A stretch of DNA of 38,434 nt from Enhygromyxa salina (GCF_002994635.1 NZ_PVNL01000080.1:1-38434); one strand, 5' to 3'. Shown: positions 18,589 to 27,554, counted from the first letter of the stretch. Numbers and translations: made by a program. The notes: generated by a model not told the origin, from the letters alone.

Positions 18589-20973
18589 TCAGGCGACCCG
18601 CAGCGGTCGTGACTGGCCCGACTCGACCGGGCCGTCGATCCCCAACACCTCGGGCAGGGCGTCGAGCATCGCCTGACTGGGCTCGTCGGCCACGGCCCAG
18701 CGCCACAGCGAGGGTGCGCCGGGCGTACCCGGGAGCGGCCGCTGATCGCTGGCCCACCATGGGATCGCCTGCGCGCGCAGCCGCCAGTGGTGCACGCGCC
18801 CGGCAAACGCCCCGCGCACCCGCGAGCGGACCGAGCGACGATCAAAGCCGCTCAACACGATCGCCAGGGCCCGCGGGGTCGAGGGCAGCGCCTCGGTCCC
18901 GCTCGAGAAGCTCACGGCCGGCCGCTGCGACTGGCCAGGGGCCACGCACGGGCTCGGCTGAGACCACTCGCGCAGCTCGCCGCGCCAGCTCGCGATCATG
19001 CGCCGCAGCGCGATCTCGACGACGACCCCCCAGCCGGTCCACTGCGGGTGCTCGGACGGCGGGAAGAACCACTGCCGACGGTTGACCACCCGCACGGACG
19101 CCCCGGGCCCGTCGCGCCGCAGCACCGCCTCGCCGATCGCCAGCTCGCGCAGCAGCGCCGGATGAAAGCGATCCGTCCAGCCGACCACGCGATCGAACTG
19201 GCTGTCACTCGGGCCCGCGCGCTCCCAGCCCCGCGCCTGCTCGAACTCGGCGTCGGTCAGTTCGTGGAGCCGATCGAGCACGCGGACCCGCTCGCGCTCG
19301 GGGCAGCCATGGCCGAGCAGGTTGGTGGCCACCCGGCGCAGATCGACCTCCACGCACTGCTCCTGGCGGATCCGCACGGTGCGATGCCACAGCCAGCGCA
19401 TGGTCTGGTCGAGCCTGGGGAACCCGTCCATACCCTCGAAGTAGGACTGCAAGTAGTTGGGGTGGTGGGTCTGCGAGGGGTGAGCGATGCCCTCGGCCCG
19501 GCTGGCCGCGCGCAGGACCTCGAGCGCGTCGAACTCGAACCCGCCCGGTCCGCCCAGGAAGAACGCGCGGGCCCGCTGGGCCCGGCCGTCGGTCGTGTCG
19601 GACTCGATCTGCGCCTTGGATGCCTCGGCGGCCGCGCCTGCGCCTGCGGCCGTGTCCGCGCGGGCACCACCGCGAGCCGCTCGCTCCGCGCCGCGGACGT
19701 CATGCTGGGCGTGCAGTACCCGCTCGTCCTGCTCGGTCGCGCCCAGTCCCCCCAGGAGTCCCCCCAGGCGAGGCCCGCCCACTCGGGCGTTCACGGACGC
19801 GATCTCTTCGAACGCAGTCCGGAACGCGTCGTGGAGCACCCGGTCGCGGATGCTGTAGCCGCAAAACACGATCGAGCGGGTCCGCAGCAGGTTGGCCAGC
19901 AGGTCGCGCGACCACGCGTCCTCGCGCCAGTTTTGGATCTCGCGGAACGTGAACACGATCGAGGGCAGGTAGCTGGCGAACGCCCGGCGTGCGTCGCTGA
20001 GCTCCGGTTCGGCCCCGCTCGCGAGCGCCTCGACGACGCGGGTCCGCGCCCACCGATAGCACTCGGCGCAGCCGTGGATCTTGGCGACCAGGGCCGAGCG
20101 GTGGGTGTGGCCAAACCGAAAGAAGTCCGCGGCCTGGCCGATCCGCGCGAAGTGGGACAGCTCGGTCAACAGCGGCGGCGGCTCGGGGTCCTGCCCCGGC
20201 GCGTCGCACAGCCGACAGGCAAACCCCGACAGCCGATACGCGCCCTCGATCAGCATGTCGTAGTTGGTGGTCAGCAGCGTGCGGCACAGGCCGTCGCGGG
20301 CCCACCGGGCGATGATGTGATGACGCGGGCGCAGCCGGTCGGCGTAGCTGCGCTCGACCTCGGCGATCTCGCGCGCGTGCGGGCGACCGGCCATGACCGA
20401 GGGATCCGCGAACCCGAGCGTGTCGAGGAACAGCGCCTTGCCGCGCTCGCTCGGGCCCCACGCCTCGCCAACCAACAGCCGCGGCTCGATCGGCGAGACC
20501 CGCTCGACCCGGCCCCAGATCGGGTTGCACTCGAGCAGCGTGGTCTCGCGCTGGTGGACGTCGACCCAGAAATCTTCGCTGAACCCGACCTCGGTGCAGG
20601 CGTCGACCAGGGTCCCGAACGCCTCGCACATCCACTCGTTGGGCCGGTAGTAGTCCTGCTCGAGGATCTTCGCGTGGGCGACCGTGGTCAGCGGATCCCT
20701 GCCCTCTTGGCCCAGCCAGAAGGTCTCGCGCAGGACCTCGCGCAGCCGCTTGGCGGTCGCGACCACGGCCGCCGTGAGCTGCTCGCGGCGCTCGATCATG
20801 ACCGAGCTCATCGCGTCGAACCGCGCGAGCAGCCGCAGCAGCAAGCGCTGGCCGCTGAGGCCCTCGCTGTCGAGCGAGAACCCGGCCCCGACGAAGAACA
20901 CGACCTGACCGTGGTAGATCCGCTCGGCCAGGTTCTCGAGCTTGGACAGATCAAAGCTGGTCGCGCGGGTCAC
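18589..20973 (-). CDS. SIR2-like (SIR2_2 type) NAD-binding effector protein
   Basis: The product is 794 aa. The SIR2-like domain (about 15-400) has the NAD-binding GAGFS (29-33), TTNYD (235-239) with N237, the catalytic-type histidine H300 in KIHGCAE, and FCGYSIRD (370-377). Such domains in Thoeris ThsA, DSR and SIR2-pAgo systems hydrolyse NAD+ to stop phage growth; here this is inference. An Ala/Gly-rich linker (about 398-465) separates it from an unrecognised C-terminal region rich in Trp and Arg. The GTG start at 20973 overlaps the previous stop by 4 nt (GTGA); the longer ORF to 21780 overlaps that whole gene and is rejected. It lies between a 266-aa gene and the ABC ATPase gene. Confidence 0.85.
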   Translation of the reverse strand: MTRATSFDLSKLENLAERIYHGQVVFFVGAGFSLDSEGLSGQRLLLRLLARFDAMSSVMIERREQLTAAVVATAKRLREVLRETFWLGQEGRDPLTTVAHAKILEQDYYRPNEWMCEAFGTLVDACTEVGFSEDFWVDVHQRETTLLECNPIWGRVERVSPIEPRLLVGEAWGPSERGKALFLDTLGFADPSVMAGRPHAREIAEVERSYADRLRPRHHIIARWARDGLCRTLLTTNYDMLIEGAYRLSGFACRLCDAPGQDPEPPPLLTELSHFARIGQAADFFRFGHTHRSALVAKIHGCAECYRWARTRVVEALASGAEPELSDARRAFASYLPSIVFTFREIQNWREDAWSRDLLANLLRTRSIVFCGYSIRDRVLHDAFRTAFEEIASVNARVGGPRLGGLLGGLGATEQDERVLHAQHDVRGAERAARGGARADTAAGAGAAAEASKAQIESDTTDGRAQRARAFFLGGPGGFEFDALEVLRAASRAEGIAHPSQTHHPNYLQSYFEGMDGFPRLDQTMRWLWHRTVRIRQEQCVEVDLRRVATNLLGHGCPERERVRVLDRLHELTDAEFEQARGWERAGPSDSQFDRVVGWTDRFHPALLRELAIGEAVLRRDGPGASVRVVNRRQWFFPPSEHPQWTGWGVVVEIALRRMIASWRGELREWSQPSPCVAPGQSQRPAVSFSSGTEALPSTPRALAIVLSGFDRRSVRSRVRGAFAGRVHHWRLRAQAIPWWASDQRPLPGTPGAPSLWRWAVADEPSQAMLDALPEVLGIDGPVESGQSRPLRVA

Positions 20974-21770
20974 TTGCGGCGCCCCTTGTGCTTCTTGCTG
21001 ATGACAGGTTGGACAGACTGGACGGATCGGCCGGACTCGGTCGTCTCGGCCGCCGGCTCGGAGGTCGCGGAGCTCGGCAGCGCCTGCCAGACCCGGCTGT
21101 TCGCGCGGGCCAGCCAGCGCTCGTGGGCGACGACGCGGGCGCCGAGCCGCTCGATCGCCGCGGCGTCTCGCTGACCCGACCAGTGGGCCCACAGCGGGTT
21201 GGGCCGGCGCCCGCCGTCGTCGACATGGGCGAGCACCAGCCGCTCCGGCGCCAGGGTCTCGGCGCTGCTCCAGTCCCCGAGCAGCGGCGGGAGCGAGTCG
21301 ACGCTGCGCCGCTCGATCGCGGTCCGGACCAGGGTTGCGAGCAGGTCGAGCGGGGGCCGACGATCGACGAGCAGCTCGACGAGCTCGGCGAGATCGTCGA
21401 GCGCGCCCTCGCTCACGGCCCGATACGGCAGCGCCTCGAGCAAGCGCTTGGGCACCTCGTCGAGCGTGGCCAGGGAGTCGACGACCACCAGCGTGCGCTC
21501 GCTGACCCAGCGCATGCTGCGATCGAGATCCCAGACCAGCGTGGAGGCGGCCGTCGAGCTGGCCGCCCCGACGACCAGCGCACCGAGTTGATCGCCCAGC
21601 CGCGCGCCGTAGCGCTCGACGGTCTCGCGCAGCTCGCTGATCGACTCGACCGCGACGCTCACGGTCTGAAACGATCCACGCAGGCGGGCGGCGACGCTGG
21701 CCGCGACCGCGTCGGTCGGCATCCCGACCACCAGGACCAGCGCGGAGCCTGCGTCGTCTTTGCTGTGCAC
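20970..21770 (-). CDS. First gene of the SIR2/ABC operon, unknown function
   Basis: The product is 266 aa. The N-terminal 110 residues alternate strand and helix (LVLVVGMPTD, VSVAVESI, GALVVGAAS, ERTLVVVDS) like a receiver- or Rossmann-type fold, without a P-loop or a clear phospho-acceptor site. A helical part follows and the end is a basic tail, SKKHKGRRK. The GTG at 21770 is the first start after an in-frame stop. TACGAT lies 8 nt upstream, so the mRNA may be nearly leaderless. Its stop overlaps the SIR2 start by 4 nt, so the two are translationally coupled. It may be the middle component that joins ATPase and effector in ABC-3C-like systems; I found no direct motif to prove it. Confidence 0.7.
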   Translation of the reverse strand: MHSKDDAGSALVLVVGMPTDAVAASVAARLRGSFQTVSVAVESISELRETVERYGARLGDQLGALVVGAASSTAASTLVWDLDRSMRWVSERTLVVVDSLATLDEVPKRLLEALPYRAVSEGALDDLAELVELLVDRRPPLDLLATLVRTAIERRSVDSLPPLLGDWSSAETLAPERLVLAHVDDGGRRPNPLWAHWSGQRDAAAIERLGARVVAHERWLARANSRVWQALPSSATSEPAAETTESGRSVQSVQPVISKKHKGRRK

Positions 21771-21778
21771 GCCCGGTC

Positions 21779-21784
21779 ATCGTA
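21779..21784 (-). promoter_or_regulatory. Possible -10 of the SIR2 operon
   Basis: Minus-strand TACGAT ends 8 nt before the GTG at 21770. The start point would fall at or within 1-2 nt of the GTG. No -35 box is evident. Confidence 0.3.
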
Positions 21785-21799
21785 CCGAATCGTCGCGCC

Positions 21800-21828
21800 G
21801 CCGGGGCGCCGATGTTGGCGACCCCGGC
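21800..21828 (-). terminator. Strong hairpin between the cadherin-like gene and the SIR2 operon
   Basis: GCCGGGG-CGCC (21800-21810), loop GATGTT, GGCG-A-CCCCGGC (21817-21828) pair over 11 bp with one bulged base. There is no U-tract on the minus strand, so termination is uncertain. Its place 21 nt after the upstream gene's stop and before the next gene's start suggests it separates two operons. Confidence 0.4.
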
Positions 21829-21849
21829 CGTTCGTGCCCACGCAACCGC

Positions 21850-24800
21850 TCAGTGCCCGAGCAGGTCCTTGTCCTTGGGCCGGTAGATCTGCAGCTCGTA
21901 GATCCGCCGCCGGCCGTTTTGCGCCTCGACCTCGATCAGCGCTACGCTGGCCCCGTTGGTCTGCAGCGGCGGCTCGCCCTCGACCCCGCCGGGCTGCTGC
22001 AGCTGCACGGTCGTGACCCCGAACAGGCGCTTGCCATCGAGGAACACCTTCGAGGTGTTGACCGCTGGCACCGCGACGATGCGCACGCGCGTGGTCGCGT
22101 CGGGGACCTCGACGCTGTAGCTCTCCTTGTCGGGATGCTTGCTCTGCTCGGCCTCGGTCGGGATGTTCTTCACCAGCTCCTGGTCCTGATAGTTGATCAG
22201 GCAGCGCAGGGTCTTCAGGGCCGCGTTGTCGTTGCCGCGCCGATAGGTCAGCTCGTAGATCGACGAGCCGCCGTCCTCGGCCCGGACCTCGAAGTTGGTC
22301 ACGTGCGAGCCGAACCCGGCGGCGTTGAGGGTGAACTCCGTATCCGAGGCGTGCGGCTTGCCGTTGATCTGCAGCTTGGCCAGCTCGTTGGTGAGCTTGG
22401 GCCGGTAGCCGAGCTTGGCGTCCTGGGTGTCGACGAGCTCGTACGTCAACACCTTGGGGGCAAACCCGGCGGGCGCGTTGCCGGCCTGGACCAGCTTGCC
22501 GGCCGAGGGCGTCAGCGCGGCGAGGCTGTGATCGCTGCTGGCCTGCGCGCGCGTGAGCGTGAGCGTGTAGGCGGCCACCGTGTTGTTCTGCGCGGTCGCG
22601 GTGACCTCGACCGTGTTGCTCCCGACCCCGAGCTGCAGCGGCGGCGACTCGACGCCCGACGAGCTCGACACCGTCTTGCCCGCGCACGCGACCTCGACCT
22701 TGGCCTTGCATGAGGCGTTGGCGGTGACCGTGAGCGCCGCGCCGTCCGTGTACGAGATCGTGCCGCTGTAGCTGGTCGTCCCGGACTTGAACGGCGCGTC
22801 GAGCCTGCCCGTGCCGCCCAGCTTCAAGCTGCGCAGCCGCACGATGTACTGGCAATCACTCGGGCACTTGTCAGGAAAGAAATCGGGGCACGCGTCGGGC
22901 CCTGGGTTACCGGGGCAGCCGACCGGGCGCACGGGGAAGTCACCGCGAAAGTACGGATATTGCTCGTACTTGTCGGGACGTGGGTAGCGCTGATCGATGA
23001 CCGGCAGGCTGAGCTCGACCCACAGCTGGACCTTGCTGTCGCCCGCGATCGCGGCCACGGTCTTGGGCAGCGTCAGCGTGACGGCCTTGTCATTCGCCGA
23101 CTTGGCGACCTGACCGTCCTTGGGCCCGCCAGGCTGCTGGCCGAGCTTGCCCGAGTCGAACACCGGTGAGGCCGGGTGGGTGCCCTTGCTGAACCACTTG
23201 CCCTCGACGACCGCGAATTGCTCGGCGTCGATTCGCTGCTGCCCGGTGAGCATCTCGAGCTCTTGCGGGATATCGGTGGAGGTCACCTGCTTGCTGACCT
23301 TGCGAACCGAGCGATCACCAAAGACGTGCTGATCCCAGGCGTAGGCGTTGAGGTCGTAGGCCTTGAGCTGAATCCACGACTTGGACTTGTGCGCGTTGTT
23401 GTAGCGGGTCACCGCGACGTACCCGAACTGTTTGTAGTAGTCGGGATCCTGGTCGTCGGTCGGGAACCGAAACTCGTGCTCGCCGCCGTGCATCTGCTCG
23501 GCGGTCTGTGAGCTCAGCGCGTTGATGTTCTGCAGGAACAAGAAGCCCGTGGCCTCGCCGTAGGGAAACTTGCTGAGGATGACGTTGTTGAACTCCGCGC
23601 TTGGGGTGGTGCTGGCCGCGAACTCGCTGCGGATGTCGAACAGCGAGGCGTTGCGCGAGGCGATCATGCGCTTGGCCAGCGGACCGCGCGGGCCCCAGAC
23701 GCCCCAGAACGCCTCGATCTCGTCGCCGTGGGGGACGTTGCGCAGCGCCCAGGCCAGCCGCGCGGGCGAGAAGTTCTGGTGGGGGTCCTCGGTATAGGTG
23801 CGCAGCAGCGGCGTCGCATACAGCACGGCACCGGTCGCGCGCTCGACCAGGAACAGCCGCGCCAGCGCGACCGGCCGCGCGACCAGGGCCCGCTCGTAGG
23901 CCCGCTCGAGCTTGCCGACGTCGGTCTTGTAGCTCTTGGGCCACACGCCAATGCCCACACAAGGCGCGATCCCGGCCGCGTCGGCGTCGGCCCGGACCAG
24001 CGTCAGGAACCGGCCCTCGCACGTCCCTTCGACGGTGGGCGCGGTCTGACGCATGACCGCGAACGGGGTGAACGGCGGCTGACCGCCGGTGTCGATCAGC
24101 TGAAAGAAGTGGTTACCGGCCCGCTTGAACACCCGCAGGATGCACGAGATGTGCGGGTGGTTGTCGGGATGCTGGGCGGGGATCGGCTTGGGGTCTCGCT
24201 TCTCGCGTTCCGCTTCGGAGTAGCCGCGCACGACCTTGCCCGTGACGATCTGCTCGGTCCCGTCGTCCGCCTTGACCCGGTGCTTCTCGTCGTTGAACAC
24301 GAAGAAGTCGCCGGGCCCGAGCGGGAACTGTGGGTCGTCGTAGAGCTTGGCCGGGAGCGGACCGTTGGCGTCGGCCTCGTCGATGATCGTGCCGCCGGCG
24401 GCCGTGGCGACGTGGAACGAGGCCCGCTGGGCGCCCATCTCCCCCCGGCTGCCGGGCGCGAGCGCGTAGATGTCGGCGCCGCGCAGGTAGTTGACCATGC
24501 TCGTGAGCTGCTGACACTCCGTGCACCACGGGTAGGTGATCTCGTCGGCCGAGGGCCGCATGCGCTCCCAGAACACGTCGTTGTTGAGGTGGACCAGGCG
24601 CTTGCCCGTGACGCCCGGCACGTGACAGTTGCCATACACGTTGCCCGGCATCTGGTAGGGCAGGCCCAGGAATTTCTCTGCAATGATCGCGCTGAGCTGC
24701 TCGTCCACGCGGCGCAGCGGCTGGCTCGACTTCTGCCGGCGACCCGAGAACGCGCCGTCGATCGAGGTCGCCATGCCCACGCGAAACCGATCGTTGTCGA

Positions 24801-25272
24801 TCAGCGCGGCGTGGATGTGCGCGAGCATGTCGTTGAGCTTGTGGCCGGTGCTGGGCTTGGCCTGGCGCCCGGCCGCCGTGTTGATCGCGTGGACCAGGCG
24901 CGGCGGCGCGTCGTCCCGCCGGATCTTCGTCAGCTGGTTGAGCTTCACCCCGTAGCGGTACGACGCCTTGGCGAGCAGGGCCGAGTTCGTGGACTTGATC
25001 AGCTCGACGTCGAGCGAGATCTTGCCGATGTTCTCGAGCGGGACCGAGAACTCGGTCTTGTACAGGTGCTCGCGCGGGTTGACCCGCTTCATGATCTTGC
25101 GCTGGTCGAACAGCTTCTTGTCGTCCTCGAGCTCGACGGCGTCGTGAAACACCCGCAGCGTGCACAGGACCTCACCGGTCAGGTAGCCGGCCCGATAGAA
25201 CGCCAGGCGGACGATCAGCTTGCCGTCCTGCGCGACGATCTCGGGGGACTCGAGCTTGTGTTCGTTGGCCAC
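21850..25272 (-). CDS. Large protein with peptidase-like core and C-terminal cadherin-like domains
   Basis: The product is 1140 aa with no signal peptide. Residues 9-115 look like a beta-sandwich. Residues about 145-400 resemble a papain-like/NlpC-P60-type fold: a cysteine before a helix (C250/C253, WCTECQQLTSMVNYL), GPGDFFVFND (319-328), then H374 (HPHISCILRVF) and D394 (QLIDTGG) as possible catalytic partners. A long middle region with Tyr/Phe/Trp-rich strands follows. Three cadherin-like beta-sandwich modules of about 95 aa (about 850-1140) close the protein; each ends in a Y-x-L-x-x-x-R strand (YTLTLTR, YELTYRR, YELQIYR). The GTG start has GGAG 11 nt upstream and lies 18 nt after the OmpA gene. 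A toxin or cargo role is inference. Confidence 0.65.
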   Translation of the reverse strand: MANEHKLESPEIVAQDGKLIVRLAFYRAGYLTGEVLCTLRVFHDAVELEDDKKLFDQRKIMKRVNPREHLYKTEFSVPLENIGKISLDVELIKSTNSALLAKASYRYGVKLNQLTKIRRDDAPPRLVHAINTAAGRQAKPSTGHKLNDMLAHIHAALIDNDRFRVGMATSIDGAFSGRRQKSSQPLRRVDEQLSAIIAEKFLGLPYQMPGNVYGNCHVPGVTGKRLVHLNNDVFWERMRPSADEITYPWCTECQQLTSMVNYLRGADIYALAPGSRGEMGAQRASFHVATAAGGTIIDEADANGPLPAKLYDDPQFPLGPGDFFVFNDEKHRVKADDGTEQIVTGKVVRGYSEAEREKRDPKPIPAQHPDNHPHISCILRVFKRAGNHFFQLIDTGGQPPFTPFAVMRQTAPTVEGTCEGRFLTLVRADADAAGIAPCVGIGVWPKSYKTDVGKLERAYERALVARPVALARLFLVERATGAVLYATPLLRTYTEDPHQNFSPARLAWALRNVPHGDEIEAFWGVWGPRGPLAKRMIASRNASLFDIRSEFAASTTPSAEFNNVILSKFPYGEATGFLFLQNINALSSQTAEQMHGGEHEFRFPTDDQDPDYYKQFGYVAVTRYNNAHKSKSWIQLKAYDLNAYAWDQHVFGDRSVRKVSKQVTSTDIPQELEMLTGQQRIDAEQFAVVEGKWFSKGTHPASPVFDSGKLGQQPGGPKDGQVAKSANDKAVTLTLPKTVAAIAGDSKVQLWVELSLPVIDQRYPRPDKYEQYPYFRGDFPVRPVGCPGNPGPDACPDFFPDKCPSDCQYIVRLRSLKLGGTGRLDAPFKSGTTSYSGTISYTDGAALTVTANASCKAKVEVACAGKTVSSSSGVESPPLQLGVGSNTVEVTATAQNNTVAAYTLTLTRAQASSDHSLAALTPSAGKLVQAGNAPAGFAPKVLTYELVDTQDAKLGYRPKLTNELAKLQINGKPHASDTEFTLNAAGFGSHVTNFEVRAEDGGSSIYELTYRRGNDNAALKTLRCLINYQDQELVKNIPTEAEQSKHPDKESYSVEVPDATTRVRIVAVPAVNTSKVFLDGKRLFGVTTVQLQQPGGVEGEPPLQTNGASVALIEVEAQNGRRRIYELQIYRPKDKDLLGH

Positions 25273-25290
25273 AATTAGATCAGCTCCGCT

Positions 25291-26751
25291 TCAGACTGCG
25301 TAGTAAGGGTCGTCGTCGATCGTGACCATCACGCCGCCAGGCGGCAGGCGCTCGACGGTCAGCAGCCCGTCTTCGTCGATCTCGGCCCGCTTGGCGCCCC
25401 ACGGACTCCAGATCAGACACTCGCCGGGGTCGACCCACTCGGCGTCGAACTCGGCCTGGACCAGCCCATGCTGGACCTGGGTCTGCAGCGTGTCGGCGTA
25501 GATCAACGGACGGCGCCCGGCGACCTCGCGCTCGGCCGCGCTCGCGTTGACGTGAAAGCTGACCGCCGGAAAGTCCTCGTTGATGCCCAGCGTGACCTCC
25601 GACCAGGTCACGTGGTCGGGCTGATACCAGGCCACGAAGCTGGCCCGCGCGCCCTCGTTCTCGGCGACGGCCTCGATCGAGCCGACCAGGACGCGCTTGC
25701 CCTGGACCTCGAGCTCGACGTCGAACCGGACCAGGCTGCCGTCGGCGAGCTTGGGCGCGCGCAAGATCATGTCGCGGGGCTCGCCCATCCGCGCCGGATC
25801 TCCGGGGCGATCCCAGCCGACCTTCCAGACCGCCTTCCAGCTGATCGGCAGCGGCTTGCGGGCGATGATCGTGGGGTCGAACAGCTCGCAGGCACGCTCG
25901 GCGCAGCCGCCCGCGAAGCACTCGAGCGGTGGGATCTCGCTGGGATCGAAGAAGGTGACCTCGACCCGCCGATTGGTCGCGCTGCGGATCCCGTCGCGGC
26001 CGATCTGGTCGAGCGGATGAAACTCGCCGCAGCCGGTGTGCTTGGTCTGCGCGGCCGCCCAGGTCAGCCCAGCCTGGCGCGCCGCGAGCTCCTGGTGGCT
26101 GAGCTCGAGCGTGCGCGCGATGTGGTCCTGGTAGAGGTCGAACACCGCGCCCCAGGTCTGCCTGCCGAAGTCGCGATCGACGTCGAGCTGCTCGCCGCTG
26201 CCGCCGAACTCGTGGCCGTGCTCGTTGTAGTGGACCTGCAGCTGCTTGGTCGCAGCCCAGTGGTCATTGTGATTCTCGGCGAGCGAGCAGGGCCAATCCG
26301 TGTAGTCGGCGATCCAGTCGAGGATGAAGTTCTTGTCGGGGATCAGGCGATTGGCCTTGGTCTCCTTGTCGGCGATGTGCGGCGCGTCGACGGCGTCCTC
26401 GAACGCCTGGCGATCGCCCGCGACCAGCCCGTATACGACCTGCGCGCGCAGCTGCGAGAGCGTGACGTTCTCCGCGTCGCTGCCGACGGTGTCGGTGTGG
26501 CCCAGGATCAACAGCGACTTTTGGCCCTCGTATTGGGCCGAGTATTGCAGCACGGCCATGCACAGATTGAGTCCGGTGATCGGCTCGCCCTCTTCGTTGA
26601 GCGGCGGCGTGTGGTCCTTGGTCTCGGGCAGCAGCGCGGTGCTGTTGAACGAGAAGAACACGTCATCGAACTCGATGAACTGCACCCGCGAGTCGAGCAA
26701 GGTCACGACGTGCTGCCGACCCGTCTCGAGCTGGAGCACCGTCGGCGCCAT
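25291..26751 (-). CDS. OmpA-domain protein with an insert, no signal peptide
   Basis: The product is 486 aa. The OmpA_C-like domain starts at about 20 (FDDVFFSFNSTALLPE), has the canonical ILGHTDTVGSDAENVTLSQLRAQ region (described at about 84-107) and ends with RSATNRRVEVTFF near 255. About 140 residues are inserted between these parts. The C-terminal half is strand-rich with a long acidic end and no known motif. OmpA domains bind peptidoglycan, but this protein has no signal peptide or anchor, unlike outer-membrane OmpA proteins. I chose the ATG at 26751, with AAGGA 4 nt upstream; a GTG at 26796 would lie inside a perfect 10-bp hairpin. It is coupled to the cadherin-like gene and may load it onto an export machine. 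Confidence 0.7.
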   Translation of the reverse strand: MAPTVLQLETGRQHVVTLLDSRVQFIEFDDVFFSFNSTALLPETKDHTPPLNEEGEPITGLNLCMAVLQYSAQYEGQKSLLILGHTDTVGSDAENVTLSQLRAQVVYGLVAGDRQAFEDAVDAPHIADKETKANRLIPDKNFILDWIADYTDWPCSLAENHNDHWAATKQLQVHYNEHGHEFGGSGEQLDVDRDFGRQTWGAVFDLYQDHIARTLELSHQELAARQAGLTWAAAQTKHTGCGEFHPLDQIGRDGIRSATNRRVEVTFFDPSEIPPLECFAGGCAERACELFDPTIIARKPLPISWKAVWKVGWDRPGDPARMGEPRDMILRAPKLADGSLVRFDVELEVQGKRVLVGSIEAVAENEGARASFVAWYQPDHVTWSEVTLGINEDFPAVSFHVNASAAEREVAGRRPLIYADTLQTQVQHGLVQAEFDAEWVDPGECLIWSPWGAKRAEIDEDGLLTVERLPPGGVMVTIDDDPYYAV

Positions 26752-26794
26752 CGCGTCCTTGCGCGAGATCGTCACCCGATTGGGGGCCTTCGGC

Positions 26795-26818
26795 ACACCG
26801 TGCTGGTTAGCACGGTGT
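26795..26818. repeat. Perfect 10-bp inverted repeat upstream of the OmpA-domain gene
   Basis: ACACCGTGCT-GGTT-AGCACGGTGT has fully complementary 10-bp arms around a 4-nt loop. It lies 44 nt upstream of the chosen ATG and overlaps an alternative GTG start. It could be an operator for the minus-strand operon or an RNA hairpin in its leader. The 262-nt gap between divergent genes (26752-27058) otherwise shows nothing clear. Confidence 0.55.
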
Positions 26819-27040
26819 TCGCGCGCCCTTCAACAACTTCATTCGTCACCAGCCAACACGCAGCCTCCATGGTCGGGCTCCGACCCCACCGGGCGAGCCC
26901 AGGCTCGCACACATGTGCCTGTTGACCTTCCGATTGGCGACGCCGTTCCGCTGGCCTGACGGGTCCACGGTGCCACGCATTTTCGACGTGTGCTCGTCGC
27001 TCAGCTCGCAATTTGGACCGCCGGACGGCCAGCAGATGAC

Positions 27041-27049
27041 TGCTAGGCT
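27041..27049 (+). promoter_or_regulatory. Possible extended -10 upstream of the small lipoprotein gene
   Basis: TGCTAGGCT (TG-C-TAGGCT) ends 9 nt before the ATG at 27059, so the leader would be about 3 nt. No Shine-Dalgarno sequence is present. Confidence 0.3.
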
Positions 27050-27058
27050 AATTTTCAA

Positions 27059-27484
27059 ATGGCTCCATACCCCCTCATGCTGCTGACCGCAGCCTTCATG
27101 TTGGCTCCCGCAATCGGCGGCTGCAGCCAGCAAAAATATGACGTCGACACCCGTCCGCCCGCCACGGCAGGGCACGCGGAGATCGTGCTCACGGCCGACA
27201 AGACCGGCAACGGCCAGCTCAGCATGGAGCTCGAGCACCTCCCGCCACCGCAGCAGATTGACCCGTCGCTGCAGTACTACGTGGTGTGGGCGACCGCGGA
27301 CGGCCGCGATCCCTACAAGCTCGGTGTCCTCGACTACGACGCCAAGGACCGCACGGGGAAGCTCGACGCGACCTTCTCCGATGATCGGCTGACGCTGATC
27401 GTGACGCTCGAGAAGGACGCCACGGTCAGCGCTCCGCTCGGCGCTCGCGTGCTCGAGCAGGTCGTCATCGCGCCAAGGCGATAG
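27059..27484 (+). CDS. Small lipoprotein, unknown function
   Basis: The product is 141 aa. A signal peptide ends in the lipobox IGGC (Cys22). The mature part is a short beta-rich domain: HAEIVLTAD, QLSMELEHLPPPQQIDPSL described at about 53-72, YYVVWATADG, YKLGVLDYD and LTLIVTLEKD. The strand 'YVVWATADG...LGVLDYD' resembles the C-terminal beta-sandwich of anti-sigma-K-type (RskA) domains, where 'YxVWLxxxG' is common; this is a weak likeness only. It is divergent from the OmpA-domain gene and stands 70 nt before the monooxygenase gene, which has its own possible promoter. I cannot name a function. Confidence 0.7.
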   Translation: MAPYPLMLLTAAFMLAPAIGGCSQQKYDVDTRPPATAGHAEIVLTADKTGNGQLSMELEHLPPPQQIDPSLQYYVVWATADGRDPYKLGVLDYDAKDRTGKLDATFSDDRLTLIVTLEKDATVSAPLGARVLEQVVIAPRR

Positions 27485-27554
27485 CAGCGGTCAGGGGCGA
27501 GCTTTCGTCGCTCGCTCGCTCGGGTCCACGGTATGATGCGCGGCACCTGCTGCC

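Noticed and set aside
20970..21780. Extended start of the SIR2 gene at 21780
   Set aside because: This would overlap the 266-aa gene completely; the residues before 20973 are low-complexity Arg/Gly/Ala sequence and the GTGA overlap gives a better start.
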